DNA of 64,000 bases from Pseudooceanicola marinus (GTDB taxonomy: Bacteria > Pseudomonadota > Alphaproteobacteria > Rhodobacterales > Rhodobacteraceae): NCBI RefSeq assembly GCF_002786295.1, contig NZ_PGTC01000009.1, positions 607,438 through 671,437 of the forward strand, written 5' to 3'. The translations under genes and the position numbers were made by a program. Numbering within the stretch: position 1 is the first letter of the stretch; every line of letters begins with the position of its first letter. Under the pieces are notes generated by a model. It made no database searches and was not told the DNA's origin. It saw only the letters and a list, made by a program, of their open reading frames with translations. Positions 32,451 through 40,354 of the stretch are shown here, one piece after another.

Positions 32451-33497
32451 ATGCGCAGGAACAAGCTTGGCCGCACCGGGATCGAGGTGTCGGAATATTG
32501 CCTGGGGTCGATGACCTGGGGCAACCAGACCCCCAGCCGGGAGGCGCACAAGCAGATCGACGCGGCGCTGGCCCGCGGCATCGATTTCATCGACACTGCC
32601 GAGATGTACCCGGTGAACCCCGTGCGCGAGGAAACCGTCGGCCGGACCGAGCGGATCATTGGCCTCTGGCTGGAGAAAAGCCGGGGCCATCGTGGCGACG
32701 TGGTGATCGCCACCAAGGCGATCGGCGAGGGCAGCAAGATGGCGCGCGACGGCGCGCCCCTGACGCCCGACACGATCACCGAGGCGATCGAGGGCTCCCT
32801 GCGCCGACTGAAGACCGATTATATCGACCTCTACCAGTTCCACTGGCCCAATCGCGGCTCCTACCACTTCCGCAAGAACTGGTCCTTTGATCCCACCGGC
32901 ATGGACCGGACGGAGGTGGTGGACAACATGCAGGACTGCCTGTACGCCCTTGAAAAAGAACAGAAACGCGGCACGATCCGTGCCTTCGGGCTGAGCAATG
33001 AAACCGCCTGGGGCATGGCCCAGTGGCTGCGCCTGGCCGAAGAAGGGCACGGGCCGCGTGCGGCGACGATCCAGAACGAATATTCGCTGCTCTGCAGGTT
33101 GTTCGACACCGACCTGGCCGAGCTTTGCATGCTGGAAGACGTCGGCCTCATGGCCTATTCACCCTTGGGCGCTGGCCTTCTGACGGGCAAGTACCAGGGC
33201 CGGGCGAAGCCGCCCGGATCGCGCATGTCGCTGAACGGCGACCTGGGCGGGCGGGCGACCAAGCGGGTCTTCCCGGCGGTGGACGATTACCTCGACGTGG
33301 CCTTCAAGCATGACCTCGACATGGTGTCGATGTGCCTGGCCTGGGCCGCACAGCGCCCGTTCAACGCCTCCGTCATCTTCGGCGCCACGACGATGGAACA
33401 GCTGGAACGTATCCTCGACGGCCTCGACCTGCAGCTGTCGGAGGAGGTCATCGCGGATCTCGATGCGGTGCATCGCGCGCATCCGATGCCCTACTGA
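32451..33497 (+). CDS. Aldo/keto reductase (Tas-like)
   Basis: A 348-residue NADPH-dependent (alpha/beta)8-barrel oxidoreductase. The catalytic tetrad residues are visible: Asp and Tyr in FIDTAEMYPV, Lys in VIATKAIG and His in YIDLYQFHWPNR. Length and the insertion after YQFHWP resemble E. coli Tas and the MocA-like AKR group. It is preceded by an AT-richer promoter region and the MFS gene in divergent orientation. The physiological substrate is not known. Confidence 0.9.
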   Translation: MRRNKLGRTGIEVSEYCLGSMTWGNQTPSREAHKQIDAALARGIDFIDTAEMYPVNPVREETVGRTERIIGLWLEKSRGHRGDVVIATKAIGEGSKMARDGAPLTPDTITEAIEGSLRRLKTDYIDLYQFHWPNRGSYHFRKNWSFDPTGMDRTEVVDNMQDCLYALEKEQKRGTIRAFGLSNETAWGMAQWLRLAEEGHGPRAATIQNEYSLLCRLFDTDLAELCMLEDVGLMAYSPLGAGLLTGKYQGRAKPPGSRMSLNGDLGGRATKRVFPAVDDYLDVAFKHDLDMVSMCLAWAAQRPFNASVIFGATTMEQLERILDGLDLQLSEEVIADLDAVHRAHPMPY

Positions 33498-33610
33498 TCC
33501 GACAGACCGAGACCTGCCGGACCTGATGTTTGGATGAGGTTCGCCCGTCAGTCGTTTGATATTGAAGGGTTATCCCATGGGTTCTGCGCGTTTTTCAGGG
33601 GCGCTGCTGG

Positions 33611-34465
33611 CTAGACCCAGTCCTTAAGCTCCCGTAGGTAGCCGGGCAGATCGCGTGACGACACGCAGGCTTCGCGCAGCAGGTGGTCGAAGTGATCGGT
33701 GATGGCCTGCACCCGTTCGCGGTCGCGGAAGGCGATGTAGTTCTGACCGAGGTAAAGCACGGCCAGCAGCGGGCCGAAGATCGTCACCGGGGCCGAGAAC
33801 AGCTGCCGCGCGTCGAAGAGGTAGAGGCGCATCCGGGGATAGAACCCCTCCAGCAGATCCGCGAAACGGTCCAGCTGGTCGGCACGGATGTCGGCCGGCA
33901 GATCGGCGTAGTAGCCGGTGGCGGTGGCGAAGGCGAGCATCTCATGCCGGGGCAGCGCGATCTCGTAATCCGAGGTGGAATTGCGCATCCAGGCCAGCCG
34001 GTCTTCTGACGCGCCGATGGCCTGTTGCGTGGTGCGCCCCAGGTGCGGGGAATATTCCCATTCCAGCAGGGCGGTCGTCTTCAGCATGTCGGGCAGGGCG
34101 GCGGGCACGTGGCGGATCTTGTAACCCGCAGCCTCCTGATGCCAGGTGAAGATCTGTTCGTCGATCAGGGCGCGGGCGGCTTCCGACATGCGGGCGGAAC
34201 TGGCCAGAAGGTCGGCTGCCGTTTCGGGCCGCTCCGTCAGAGCCAGAAGCCAGTCGGCGGACACCCCGAGCGCCGCGGCGCATTCCGCCACCACCTGCGC
34301 GTTGGGCAGGCGCGGGCTGTCCCCTGACAGAAGCTGCGAGATCGTCGACCGATCCACGCCGACACGGCGGGCCAGCGCGCTCTGGCTCGTGCCACGGCGC
34401 GCCATCGTCTCTTTCAGACGCTGGCGAAACTGTTCGGCGCGATCACGTTTGTCGACTTTATCCAT
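33611..34465 (-). CDS. XRE-family transcriptional regulator with C-terminal sensor-like domain
   Basis: A 284-residue protein. Residues about 8-75 form a Cro/C1-type helix-turn-helix (TSQSALARRVGVDRSTISQL followed by LSGDSPRLPN). The remaining 200 residues form a single domain of unknown type, mixed alpha/beta, with SAPVTIFGPLLAVLYLGQNY near the end. A start at 34489 (MCDLIHGPMDKV) is also possible. The gene is divergent from the DUF2061 gene, and the AT-rich gap holds two palindromes that could be its operators; autoregulation is therefore likely. Confidence 0.75.
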   Translation of the reverse strand: MDKVDKRDRAEQFRQRLKETMARRGTSQSALARRVGVDRSTISQLLSGDSPRLPNAQVVAECAAALGVSADWLLALTERPETAADLLASSARMSEAARALIDEQIFTWHQEAAGYKIRHVPAALPDMLKTTALLEWEYSPHLGRTTQQAIGASEDRLAWMRNSTSDYEIALPRHEMLAFATATGYYADLPADIRADQLDRFADLLEGFYPRMRLYLFDARQLFSAPVTIFGPLLAVLYLGQNYIAFRDRERVQAITDHFDHLLREACVSSRDLPGYLRELKDWV

Positions 34466-34471
34466 CGGTCC

Positions 34472-34507
34472 GTGAATTAAATCACACATTGGGAAATCTG
34501 TTAACAG
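34472..34507. promoter_or_regulatory. Two palindromes in the XRE/DUF2061 divergent region
   Basis: GTGAATTAAATCAC (34472-34485) is a 14-bp near-palindrome (12 of 14 symmetric) and CTGTTAACAG (34498-34507) a perfect 10-bp palindrome. Both are AT-rich islands in a GC-rich genome, directly upstream of the helix-turn-helix gene, so they are good operator candidates. Confidence 0.4.
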
Positions 34508-34566
34508 GATACGGAGTTTCGCCCCGGACTGGCTGCCCCTACCTTCGTCGCGAAAGCGAGGGACAG

Positions 34567-34773
34567 ATGGACACACCGCAACGCAGCCTGGTCAAAGCCC
34601 TGCTCTGGACACTTCTTGGCCTCCTGATGATGAGCCTCGTGGGGCTGCTGTTCACCGGCTCGGTGCAGCTCGGCGGGGCCATGGCTCTGGTGAATGCCGC
34701 ACTCGGCCTGCTGTGCTACATGGGCTATGAGCGGATATGGGATCGCATCGGCTGGGGGCGGCTGGATGGCTGA
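34567..34773 (+). CDS. DUF2061 family small membrane protein
   Basis: A 68-residue protein with two hydrophobic helices (about 8-28 and 34-52) and the family pattern RSLVKALLWTLLG...ALGLLCYMGYERIWDRIGWG. DUF2061 proteins are small uncharacterised membrane proteins. The ATG at 34567 follows GCGAGGGACAG. Directly downstream lies the fossil of a desaturase gene. Confidence 0.75.
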   Translation: MDTPQRSLVKALLWTLLGLLMMSLVGLLFTGSVQLGGAMALVNAALGLLCYMGYERIWDRIGWGRLDG

Positions 34774-34795
34774 GCCGCACCGCGCTGCCGAGTAG

Positions 34796-35065
34796 CCCAA
34801 ACGCTCGCGTGCCCGTACCGTCATCATCGAGGATCGCGCCCCGCTGGCTTGGCTGTTCCTGAACAACACCCTGCATTTGGTCCACCCCAGGCACCCCAGT
34901 CGTCCCTGGTACGATCTGCCCGCCCTCTATGCCGTGCGGCGTGATCACTACCTGCGCCGGAATGAGGCCTACCGCCATGGCAGCGACGCCGAGGTCTTCT
35001 GCTGCCCCTTCCGCCGCGCCAGGGGCCCGCTGCCGCATCCGCTCTGGCATCCCCCCGCGGAATAG
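34796..35065 (+). pseudogene. C-terminal remnant of a fatty-acid desaturase
   Basis: The frame opened by a stop at 34793-34795 and closed at 35063-35065 reads about 89 codons with no ATG near its start. It matches the end of membrane fatty-acid desaturases: RTVIIEDRAPLAWLFLNNTL, then HLVHPRHPSRPWYDLPALYA and a typical GSDAEVF and PHPLW end. The third histidine box should be H-x-x-H-H but reads HLVHP, and the first two boxes and membrane helices are absent. The gene is therefore truncated at the 5' end and has lost an iron ligand. Confidence 0.7.
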
Positions 35066-35080
35066 GCCAAAGCGAGGCAC

Positions 35081-35965
35081 ATGAGCCTCTGGATCCCCGT
35101 CACCCTGGCCGCCGTCGTCTTCCAGACCGCGCGCTTCATGTTGCAGAAACACCTGGCGGGTGCCGGCCTCAGTGCCGGCGGCGCGACCTTTGCGCGCTTC
35201 CTTTGGGCCGCGCCGCTGGTCTGGCTGGCCTGGGGGGTGAGCGGAATCGCCCTGCCGCCCCTGCCGCCGCTGTTCTGGCTCTGGGCCATGCTGGGGGGCG
35301 TGACGCAGATCCTGGCCACGGTGCTGGTCGTGGTGCTGTTCAAGGGGCGCAACTTCGCCGTCGGCGTGACCCTGAAGAAGACCGAGGTCCTTCTGACCGC
35401 GCTTCTGGGTTTCGTCCTGCTGGGCGAGGGCGTGTCCGGGCCCGCCCTGATTGCGATCCTGGCGGGCATGGCGGGGGTCCTGGTGCTGACCAACCTGCCC
35501 GAGGGCAGGACCCTGCTGGCCCGCTTCGCCACCCGTGAGGCGGGCATTGGCCTGGCCTCGGGCCTGTTCTTCGCCCTGTCGGGGGTGTCCTACAGGGCTG
35601 CCTCGCTGGCGGTGCCGGGCACGCCCGGGGAACGTGCGTTGCTGACCCTGATGGTTGTGGTCACGATGCAGCTGGTGGTGATGGCCGCCTGGCTGCGCCT
35701 GCGCGAACGGGGCGAGATCCGCCGCGTGGTGGCCGCCTGGCGTGGCACGATCTGGGTCGGCGTCGCCTCGGTCGCCGGATCCTTCTGCTGGTTCACCGCC
35801 TTCACCTTGCAGACCGCCGCGCTGGTCTATGCCGTGGGGCAGTTCGAGGTGGTGCTGTCGCTGCTGGCCTCGGTGCTGTTCTTCCGCGAAACCATGTCCC
35901 GGCGGGAGCTGTGGGGCATCGGCCTGGTCACGGCCTCGGTCGTGGCGTTGATCTGGCTCAGTTGA
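35081..35965 (+). CDS. EamA/DMT-family transporter
   Basis: A 294-residue inner-membrane protein with about ten helices in two EamA-like halves (about 1-135 and 150-294). Members export metabolites or amino acids; here the substrate is unknown. The loop VVLFKGRNFAVGVTLKKTEV and the C-terminal VLFFRETMSRRELWGIGLV are typical of EamA proteins. The ATG follows AGCGAGGCAC. Its stop overlaps by 8 bp the end of the convergent Nudix gene. Confidence 0.85.
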   Translation: MSLWIPVTLAAVVFQTARFMLQKHLAGAGLSAGGATFARFLWAAPLVWLAWGVSGIALPPLPPLFWLWAMLGGVTQILATVLVVVLFKGRNFAVGVTLKKTEVLLTALLGFVLLGEGVSGPALIAILAGMAGVLVLTNLPEGRTLLARFATREAGIGLASGLFFALSGVSYRAASLAVPGTPGERALLTLMVVVTMQLVVMAAWLRLRERGEIRRVVAAWRGTIWVGVASVAGSFCWFTAFTLQTAALVYAVGQFEVVLSLLASVLFFRETMSRRELWGIGLVTASVVALIWLS

Positions 35966-36689
35966 CCCCGTCGAGCGGGGAACGCCCCTTCAGCCGCCGG
36001 AACAGCTGGGCTTCTTCCCCTTGTGCGAAATAGGGCACGCTGGCGGGGGCCTCGTCGCTGTCGCGCGCGGCGACCTCGGCCAGGACCACCTCGGTGATGA
36101 AGGGCAGGTCGAAGGCGCGGGCCTCGGGCAGGGGGATCCACTGCAGGAAGCTCAGCTCATCCGAGGCGGCGGTGAAATCGTCGAGGTCGCCGGCGATGGC
36201 ACGATCCGCGTCCAGGGTGAAGAACCGCGCGTCGAAGCGACGCGGGCGGCCGGGTGGGGTGACGGCGCGAAAGACGAAGCGCAGGGGGGAGGGATCGGGC
36301 CGGTGGCCGGTGGCGGCAAAGTCGCGCCAGTCCGCCGGCGCGTCGGGCCAGGCGTCGGGGCGACCCAGCACCAGGCCGGTTTCTTCCCACAGCTCGCGAA
36401 TGGCGGCGGCGGCCAGCGCCGGGGCCAGGCCCGGGGTGCAATCCTCGCCCAGACGTTCGGCGCAAAGGGGGTGTAGGGGGGCGGCCAGGGGAACATGGGC
36501 ATCGCCCGGGTCGACCGCGCCACCGGGGAAGACGAACTTGCCGGGCATGAAGGCGGCCTTGCTGCCGCGCTGGCCCATCAGGACCTCGCGCAGGCCGTCG
36601 CGGCGGCGCAGGGCGATCACCGTGGCGGCATCGCGCAGCGCGCTCTTGTCCTGCGGCGGCTGGCCGGTGGCTGTCGTCTGGTCCTGCAT
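35958..36689 (-). CDS. Nudix hydrolase (NUDT7/19-like)
   Basis: A 243-residue Nudix-fold protein. GKFVFPGGAVDPGD followed at distance by AAIRELWEETGLVLG gives the core REUXEEXGU box; the long insert between the glycine-rich part and the box is typical of the NUDT19/CoA-diphosphatase-like group that acts on CoA derivatives. Substrate specificity is not proven. The start at 36689 has GGAGGTATCGAG in front. It lies 41 bp downstream of the DUF983 gene, so the two probably form an operon. Confidence 0.85.
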   Translation of the reverse strand: MQDQTTATGQPPQDKSALRDAATVIALRRRDGLREVLMGQRGSKAAFMPGKFVFPGGAVDPGDAHVPLAAPLHPLCAERLGEDCTPGLAPALAAAAIRELWEETGLVLGRPDAWPDAPADWRDFAATGHRPDPSPLRFVFRAVTPPGRPRRFDARFFTLDADRAIAGDLDDFTAASDELSFLQWIPLPEARAFDLPFITEVVLAEVAARDSDEAPASVPYFAQGEEAQLFRRLKGRSPLDGVN

Positions 36690-36730
36690 CTCGATACCTC
36701 CCCGATCGGCCCCGGCCCCGGCGGGCGCGG

Positions 36731-37255
36731 TCAGGCGCCGCCGGCGCCGAAGCCGTGCATGTAGCGGGCCCACTGGAAGGCGACCATTGCGCCCTTGAGC
36801 CGTGGCAGAAGGTAGAGAGAGAGGGCCACCGTGCCAATAGCGAAGACGGTGAACAGCACCAGCGGCTCGGGCTGCCAGGCCATCCAGACCGATCCCATCA
36901 GCGGCGCCGACAGGTGGCCGACGATAAGGATGGTCAGGTAGGCGGGGCCGTCATCGGCGCGGTGGTGGCTGAAGGTTTCGCGGCAGACGGGGCAGTGATC
37001 GCGCACCTTCAGGAACCCCTTCATCAGCGGTCCCGACCCGCAATTGGGGCAGCGCCGGCGCCATCCCCGGCGCAGGGCCGGTTTCAGCGGGCGCTCGGGG
37101 CGCGGCTCCGGCCGGTCGCTGCGGCGGGGGGCGTTGCCGTCGCCCTGCTGCTGCGCCTGCGGGTCCGCCGCGTCGGTCTGCGCGGGCGGGGCGGGCTGTG
37201 CCGGTCCGGCGGCTGTGGGGGCCGTCTGCTGCGGCTGGTCTGGATGGTTGTGCAT
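36731..37255 (-). CDS. DUF983 family membrane protein with zinc-ribbon-like motif
   Basis: A 174-residue protein: a low-complexity Pro/Gln/Ala-rich N-terminal stretch (1-58), then the DUF983 domain. RRRCPNCGSGPLMKGFLKV and DHCPVC form a CxxC...CxxC ribbon (about 69-91), followed by the HHRADDGPAYLTILIVGHL helix and a second helix. The function of DUF983 is unknown; it is widespread in alphaproteobacteria. The frame is open upstream, with other methionines at 37366 and further, so the N-terminus is uncertain. It probably forms an operon with the downstream Nudix gene. Confidence 0.82.
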   Translation of the reverse strand: MHNHPDQPQQTAPTAAGPAQPAPPAQTDAADPQAQQQGDGNAPRRSDRPEPRPERPLKPALRRGWRRRCPNCGSGPLMKGFLKVRDHCPVCRETFSHHRADDGPAYLTILIVGHLSAPLMGSVWMAWQPEPLVLFTVFAIGTVALSLYLLPRLKGAMVAFQWARYMHGFGAGGA

Positions 37256-37653
37256 CTGATGGTCCTGTGGCGCAGGGGCGCCGATCCTTGGTCGCGGGGG
37301 CGTTTGACCGAAACATGGGGCCTTGACCGCGCCCTGGGAAGGCTCTGCGGCCGCTTGCGGCTCCATGTCGCAAATGATCTGTCGACGAGTCATCTCTTGC
37401 GGTCTGCACGCCAGGTGCCCGCGTCCTCCTCCTTTTGCCAGCACCACGTCCAGGGGCGGGTGCCGATTTCTCACTCCGATCCGCAGCTTAGCGTCTTTGG
37501 CGCCCGTAAACAGGGGGGCGGTGGCAATCGGGGCGAAAAAAGTTGTCGGCCGGGCGACGGAAACCCGGGCGGGACCCGTTTGACTTGTCAGAAGGCGGAC
37601 GGCAAGGCGCCCCGCCCGAACGATCCCGCAAGGGACCTTGAGGAGTAGACGAG
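37256..37653. other. Divergent intergenic region DUF983 / EF-hand gene
   Basis: About 400 bp that may include a longer N-terminus of the DUF983 protein on the minus strand and the promoter of the EF-hand gene on the plus strand (ribosome-binding site GAGGAGTAGACGAG just before 37654). No other gene is evident. Confidence 0.4.
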
Positions 37654-38394
37654 ATGAAACGCATTGCCCTGTTTGGAACCGCCACCGCAATCGCCCTGAC
37701 GGCCCTGGCCTCCGGCGCGACCGCACAGCCCGGTGGCCAGTACGGTGGCCAATTCAGCGGCCAGCCCGGCGGCATGGGCCGTGGCCCGATCTTCGATTTC
37801 GCCCAGACCGACGCCGATGGCGACGGCAAGGTGACCCAGGAAGAGATCATGGCCGCCGGCCAGGCTCGCCTGGACGCCGCCTTCGATCAGGCCGACGCCA
37901 ACGCGGACGGCGAGATCACCAAGGAGGAGATCACCGCCTTTATGGAAGCCCGCGCCGAGGCGCAGCGCGCCGCGCGCCGCGATCAGGTGGCCCAGCGGAT
38001 GATGGAGTTCGCCGATGCCGACGAGGACGGTGTGCTGACCAAAGATGAGGTCTTCCCGCAACCGCGCGGCGACGGCTCCTTCTTCAGCCGCTTCGACACC
38101 GACGAGGACGGGGCGATCAGCGAGGAAGAATTCGCGGCCGCCCAGGACCGGTTCCAGAAACGCATGAGCGATGGTCCGCGTGGGTCCTTCGGAGACCAGC
38201 GCGGCGGCAAACGCAGCATGGGCTGGCACGATCACGGCGACCGTGGTGACCGCAGCTGGGGGGGCCGGGGCCACGGCCCGCGCGACCAGGCTGATCGCGG
38301 CATGGGCGGGGGCGCTATGGGCGGGGGCGTCATGAATGAAGGTGGCCTGATGCGCCTCTTCCTCGACATGCCTGCCGAGACCCCGGCGGAGTAA
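37654..38394 (+). CDS. Secreted EF-hand calcium-binding protein
   Basis: A 246-residue protein with a signal peptide (hydrophobic 5-20, cleavage after ATA at about 24). Four EF-hand loops are clear: DADGDGKVTQEE, DANADGEITKEE, DADEDGVLTKDE and DTDEDGAISEEE, in two pairs. The C-terminal 80 residues are Gly/Arg/His/Asp-rich and low in complexity, ending in a short helix. It should bind Ca2+ in the periplasm. It precedes an ECF sigma factor operon on the same strand, with a hairpin-rich 174-bp gap, and this association suggests that calcium or envelope stress feeds into the sigma factor (inference). Confidence 0.85.
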   Translation: MKRIALFGTATAIALTALASGATAQPGGQYGGQFSGQPGGMGRGPIFDFAQTDADGDGKVTQEEIMAAGQARLDAAFDQADANADGEITKEEITAFMEARAEAQRAARRDQVAQRMMEFADADEDGVLTKDEVFPQPRGDGSFFSRFDTDEDGAISEEEFAAAQDRFQKRMSDGPRGSFGDQRGGKRSMGWHDHGDRGDRSWGGRGHGPRDQADRGMGGGAMGGGVMNEGGLMRLFLDMPAETPAE

Positions 38395-38413
38395 GGCCGC
38401 GGGGACAAGGGTT

Positions 38414-38484
38414 CCGTGACCTCCCCCGGGGTCACGGGGCGTCTCGGCCCGGGGCCTGCTGCGTCCCTCAGTCGCCCCGGGCCG
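38414..38484 (+). terminator. Two hairpins between the EF-hand gene and the sigma-factor gene
   Basis: CCGTGACC/GGTCACGG (38414-38421 with 38430-38437) and a perfect 10-bp CGGCCCGGGG/CCCCGGGCCG (38445-38454 with 38475-38484). No T-runs follow, so these may attenuate rather than stop transcription. Confidence 0.45.
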
Positions 38485-38568
38485 GGGTGCGATGTGCCGC
38501 AGGACGGGGCCGCCGGTCGGGCGGTCACGCGATAGACAGACTTCCGGGAAGGCGATAGCCCGACAGGT

Positions 38569-39159
38569 ATGACAGAGATGGCCTTCGACGATCCAGACGC
38601 CATACCCGACGACGCGCTGCTGGTGCTTTATGCCAACGGTGACGGCACGGCGGCGCGGCTGCTGACCGACCGGCTGGCGCCCCGGGTGCTGGCCCAGGCG
38701 GCGCGCATGCTGGGCGACAGGGCGGAGGCCGAGGATGTCACACAGGAGGCGATGCTGCGCCTGTGGCGCATCGCGCCCGACTGGCGGCAGGGCGAGGCCA
38801 AGGTGTCGACTTGGCTCTACCGGGTGACGGCCAACCTCTGTACCGACCGGCTGCGCCGACGGCGGGGCGGCACGACGGATCTCGACGCGATCCCGGAACC
38901 CGCCGACCCGGGTCTGCCCGCCGACGAGGCGCTGCAATCGCGGGCGCGGATGGATGCGCTGCAGGAGGCACTGGACCAACTGCCGGACCGGCAGCGGCAG
39001 GCGGTGGTCTTGCGTCACCTGGAGGGTCTGGGCAATCCTGAGATTGCCGCGATCCTCGACATCAGCACCGAGGCCGTGGAAAGCCTGACGGCGCGGGGCA
39101 AACGGGCGCTGGCCCGCCTTCTGGCGGCGCGGCGCGAGGACTTGGGGTACGACGGATGA
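38569..39159 (+). CDS. ECF-type RNA polymerase sigma factor
   Basis: A 196-residue group IV sigma factor. Region 2 (about 20-90) includes LGDRAEAEDVTQEAMLRLWR and the promoter-melting KVSTWLYRVTANLCTDRLRR; region 4 (about 125-185) includes LPDRQRQAVVLRHLEGLGNP and a helix-turn-helix EIAAILDISTEAVESLTARG for -35 recognition. The stop overlaps the start of the next gene by 4 nt (ATGA). The downstream membrane protein and periplasmic sensor give the order sigma, anti-sigma, sensor, recalling the cnr/nre metal-responsive systems. Confidence 0.9.
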   Translation: MTEMAFDDPDAIPDDALLVLYANGDGTAARLLTDRLAPRVLAQAARMLGDRAEAEDVTQEAMLRLWRIAPDWRQGEAKVSTWLYRVTANLCTDRLRRRRGGTTDLDAIPEPADPGLPADEALQSRARMDALQEALDQLPDRQRQAVVLRHLEGLGNPEIAAILDISTEAVESLTARGKRALARLLAARREDLGYDG

Positions 39160-39704
39160 CCGATCGCGACGACAGACAGAACAGGCCGGACAGCCTGGCC
39201 GATGCGGCGCTCGATGCCCTCTTCGCAGAGGCGCGGGCCGAACGGAATACCCGTGACACGGGCGACCTGCCGGACCTGCCTCCGGGCGGGGCGGAGGGCC
39301 TGCCGCCCGGGTTGTCGGCTCGCATCCTGGCGGATGCCGACACCCTGATGGATCAACGCGCCAGCGCAGCCGCGGCCGAAAGGGCCGCCGCCCGGGCCCA
39401 TGTGCCTGCGCGCGGCTTTGCCCCCGGCCTGGTGCCCGCCGGCGCCGGTGGCATGGGCGGTGCGATGATGCCCGGCGCAGGCTTTGGCCCGGTCGGGTTC
39501 TGGGCGCAGGTCGCCCGCGCCATCGGCGGGGGGCCGGCTCTGGCAGGACTGGGGGCGATCACCCTGATGGGCCTCTGGCTGGGGCTGATGCCCCCGACGG
39601 CCCTGCAATCGGGCCTCGAAAGCGCCTTCGGCACCGGCCTCAGCGCCAATCCCTACCTGGTGGACAGCACCAGTGCCTTCGAATTCCTGGACAGCGAGGG
39701 ATGA
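39156..39704 (+). CDS. Putative single-pass membrane anti-sigma factor
   Basis: A 182-residue protein translationally coupled to the sigma factor gene (4-nt overlap). The N-terminal part is hydrophilic and begins with a helical segment DSLADAALDALFAEARAER that could bind the sigma factor. A Gly/Ala/Met-rich linker follows, and one transmembrane helix spans about 130-150 (GLGAITLMGLWLGLMP). The C-terminal 30 residues would face the periplasm. There is no zinc-binding HxxxCxxC motif. The anti-sigma role is inferred from gene order and topology, in the manner of CnrY; no family match was recognised. Confidence 0.6.
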   Translation: MTDRDDRQNRPDSLADAALDALFAEARAERNTRDTGDLPDLPPGGAEGLPPGLSARILADADTLMDQRASAAAAERAAARAHVPARGFAPGLVPAGAGGMGGAMMPGAGFGPVGFWAQVARAIGGGPALAGLGAITLMGLWLGLMPPTALQSGLESAFGTGLSANPYLVDSTSAFEFLDSEG

Positions 39705-39708
39705 CGTG

Positions 39709-40296
39709 ATGCGCGACCCGAAAGACCAAGCCCCCGAACCCCGTGACCCGGGTCGCGAGACCCCGGACGGCGGCCCGACGGCGCGCGCGCCGCGTGCCCG
39801 CATGGGCCGGGGGGTGCGGGTGCTGCTCTTTGCCTCGCTGGCGCTGAACCTGGCGGTGGTGGGGCTGGTGCTGGGGGTCGTCCTGCGGACGCCCTTCGAC
39901 GGGCCCCCGCCGCGTCCCGACCGCGTTGGCGGGGCGCTGACCTTCGCACTGTCGGACGAGGACCGGCACGAGATCGGACGCCGTGTCTTTCGTGAATTGC
40001 GGGCCGATGGACGTGACCGCCGGTCGCGCCGGGCCGATTACGACCGGATCCTGACCGCCCTGCGGGCCGATCCCTACGATGCCCGGGCCGTGCAGGACCT
40101 CCTTGAGGCCCAGAGGCAGGACGCTGCACGCTTCCAGGCCGCCGGTCAGAGCGCGCTTCTGGCGCATATCGACGGGATGTCCCCCGAGGCCCGGCGCGCC
40201 TTTGCCGATCGGCTGGAAGAAGGGCTGAAACGGTTCGACGCCCGCCATCGTGACGGCCCCCCGCGCGCCGCCGACGGGCCGCGCGACCAGGACTAG
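39709..40296 (+). CDS. Membrane-anchored periplasmic sensor, CnrX/CpxP/ZraP-like
   Basis: A 195-residue protein with a proline- and arginine-rich cytoplasmic start, one transmembrane helix (about 34-56) and an all-helical periplasmic domain (about 70-185) with repeated short helices such as EDRHEIGRRVFRELRADGRD and MSPEARRAFADRLEEGLKRF, the pattern of the metal-resistance/CpxP superfamily. In CnrX this domain binds Ni or Co through His and Met; here only a few His and one Met are present, so the ligand may differ. It ends the sigma-factor operon. An alternative GTG start lies at 39706. Confidence 0.7.
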   Translation: MRDPKDQAPEPRDPGRETPDGGPTARAPRARMGRGVRVLLFASLALNLAVVGLVLGVVLRTPFDGPPPRPDRVGGALTFALSDEDRHEIGRRVFRELRADGRDRRSRRADYDRILTALRADPYDARAVQDLLEAQRQDAARFQAAGQSALLAHIDGMSPEARRAFADRLEEGLKRFDARHRDGPPRAADGPRDQD

Positions 40297-40354
40297 GCCG
40301 CCGGGCGCGCCGGTGTCCCGGCCCCAGCACATCGGTCGCCGGGTGAAGAGCTGA

